Assembly: GCA_034435035.1 (NCBI GenBank)
Contig: DAOTXW010000105.1
Span: forward strand, 1 to 7,427
DNA: 7,427 nt
Direction: 5' to 3'
Source of the DNA: JAHEME01 sp034435035
Lineage (GTDB): Bacteria; Chloroflexota; Anaerolineae; Aggregatilineales; UBA3940
How positions within the stretch are numbered: position 1 is the stretch's first letter; each line of letters starts with the position of its first letter. The position numbers and the translations under genes are program-made. Under the pieces are notes generated by a model. That model did not search any database, was not told where the DNA came from, and saw only the letters and a program-made list of their open reading frames with translations. This document shows, piece after piece, positions 6,918 through 7,427 of the stretch.

Positions 6918-6940
6918 CGGCAGCCGCTTCGGGGCTGCCG
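6918..6940. repeat. Inverted repeat capable of a strong hairpin
   Basis: CGGCAGCC (6918-6925) and GGCTGCCG (6933-6940) are perfect 8-bp inverted arms around a 7-nt centre. Read on the + strand the centre contains C-TTCG-G, so with one bulged G the hairpin would be capped by an extra-stable UUCG tetraloop. It lies in the 63-bp gap between the leftward flavoprotein and glycosyltransferase genes. In their transcript it could slow or partly end transcription, but no U-tract follows, so a standard terminator cannot be claimed. Confidence 0.4.
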
Positions 6941-6955
6941 GCTGCCCGGTGAGGA

Positions 6956-7427
6956 TCAGCGCCCGATGATCAGGCGGATTTTGCGGTCCACCGTGAAGTA
7001 GTCAACCGCCCAGTTGGCCAGCACCAGCAGCCGGTTGCGGAAGCTGACGATGCGCTGCAGATGCAGCAGCAGCCACAGCAGCCAGGCCGGGAAACCCGTG
7101 TACAGCCGCCGCCCCAGGCGGGCCACTGCCTTGCCGCGCCCGATCACGCTCATCTCGCCCTCGTCGCGGTAGCGGAAGGGGGCCGGAACCTCCCCGCGCA
7201 GCCGGGCCAGGACGGCGCGGGCGGCGTACTCGCCCTGCTGCAGGGCCACCGGGGCCATCATCGGCAGCGGCTGGCCGTCCTGCTCCACATAGGCCATGTC
7301 GCCGATGATCATCACCTCCGGGTGGCCCGGCACGGTCAGGTCGGGGGCGACGCGCACGCGCCCGTTCGGCCCCTGCGCCAGGCCCAGCCGGTCGGCCAGC
7401 GGGGCGGCCCGCACCCCCGCCGACCAC
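6956..7427 (-). CDS. Type II NADH dehydrogenase-like FAD/NAD(P)-binding oxidoreductase, C-terminal part
   Basis: These 156 residues are the C-terminal part of a flavoprotein whose N-terminus lies beyond the right edge. The frame is open to the edge and begins WSAGVRAAPLADRLG, matching the WTAGVxxxPL segment of type II NADH:quinone oxidoreductases. The second FAD-contact motif is clear as MIIGDMAYVEQDG (39-51), followed by MAPVALQQGEYAAR (57-70), the conserved region near flavin and quinone. SFRNRLLVLANWAVDYFT (128-145) is typical of family C-termini. A hydrophobic stretch, PAWLLWLLLHL (113-123), would anchor the enzyme to the inner face of the membrane. Full members have about 400-450 residues, so roughly two thirds is missing, including the N-terminal FAD-binding GxGxxG motif. 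The likely role is non-proton-pumping NADH oxidation with quinone reduction. A related ferredoxin- or sulfide-quinone reductase is possible but less likely. The GTG at 7414 is internal, not the start. Confidence 0.87.
   Translation of the reverse strand, partial: WSAGVRAAPLADRLGLAQGPNGRVRVAPDLTVPGHPEVMIIGDMAYVEQDGQPLPMMAPVALQQGEYAARAVLARLRGEVPAPFRYRDEGEMSVIGRGKAVARLGRRLYTGFPAWLLWLLLHLQRIVSFRNRLLVLANWAVDYFTVDRKIRLIIGR

Noticed and set aside
5561..6952. A + strand reading frame of 463 codons opposite the glycosyltransferase
   Set aside because: It has a low-complexity Arg/Gln/Gly/Pro composition without motifs, whereas the - strand frame has all GT1 motifs in order.
1..7427. CRISPR array, insertion sequence, integrase, toxin-antitoxin or defence gene
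   Set aside because: There are no regularly spaced repeats, no transposase or nuclease motifs and no flanking terminal repeats. All long coding regions belong to housekeeping or envelope families.

Overview
The window is a strongly GC-rich piece of bacterial chromosome carrying six well-supported genes, two of them on the + strand and four on the - strand, plus the probable first codons of a seventh gene at the left edge. Several family types together suggest a Chloroflexota-like bacterium of the Anaerolineae kind. These are a Thr/Pro-linker lipoprotein ending in a GerMN domain, a stand-alone E2-type acyltransferase domain, and a 7TM-PAS-GAF histidine kinase. This is an inference from protein style and base composition; there is no rRNA or other marker gene to confirm it.

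Layout. Positions 1-51 (-) look like the start of a divergent gene. Positions 52-268 are an intergenic region with two AT-richer patches, the likely home of divergent promoters. A rightward pair follows: a GerMN lipoprotein (269-1183) and, 38 bp later, an E2-like acyltransferase (1222-2025). It converges, with a 26-bp gap, on a leftward series read from the right edge: the C-terminal part of a type II NADH dehydrogenase-like flavoprotein (7427-6956), a GT1-family glycosyltransferase (6892-5648), an AI-2E-family membrane transporter (5569-4346) and a membrane histidine kinase (4232-2052). The gaps in the leftward series are 63, 78 and 113 bp, so these genes are not tightly coupled and could have separate promoters. 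The best promoter candidate lies in the 78-bp gap before the transporter. There a good -10 box sits directly beside a 16-bp near-perfect palindrome.

How the genes work together. Most products act at the cell envelope: an exported lipoprotein, a membrane sensor, a membrane transporter, a lipid or natural-product glycosyltransferase and a peripheral respiratory flavoenzyme. Nothing ties them into one pathway, and the histidine kinase has no response regulator beside it. I found no mobile element, CRISPR array, RNA gene, toxin-antitoxin or defence module. The window reads as ordinary chromosome. The points most worth following up are the acyltransferase that lacks lipoyl domains, the two-domain GerMN lipoprotein and the palindrome at the transporter promoter.
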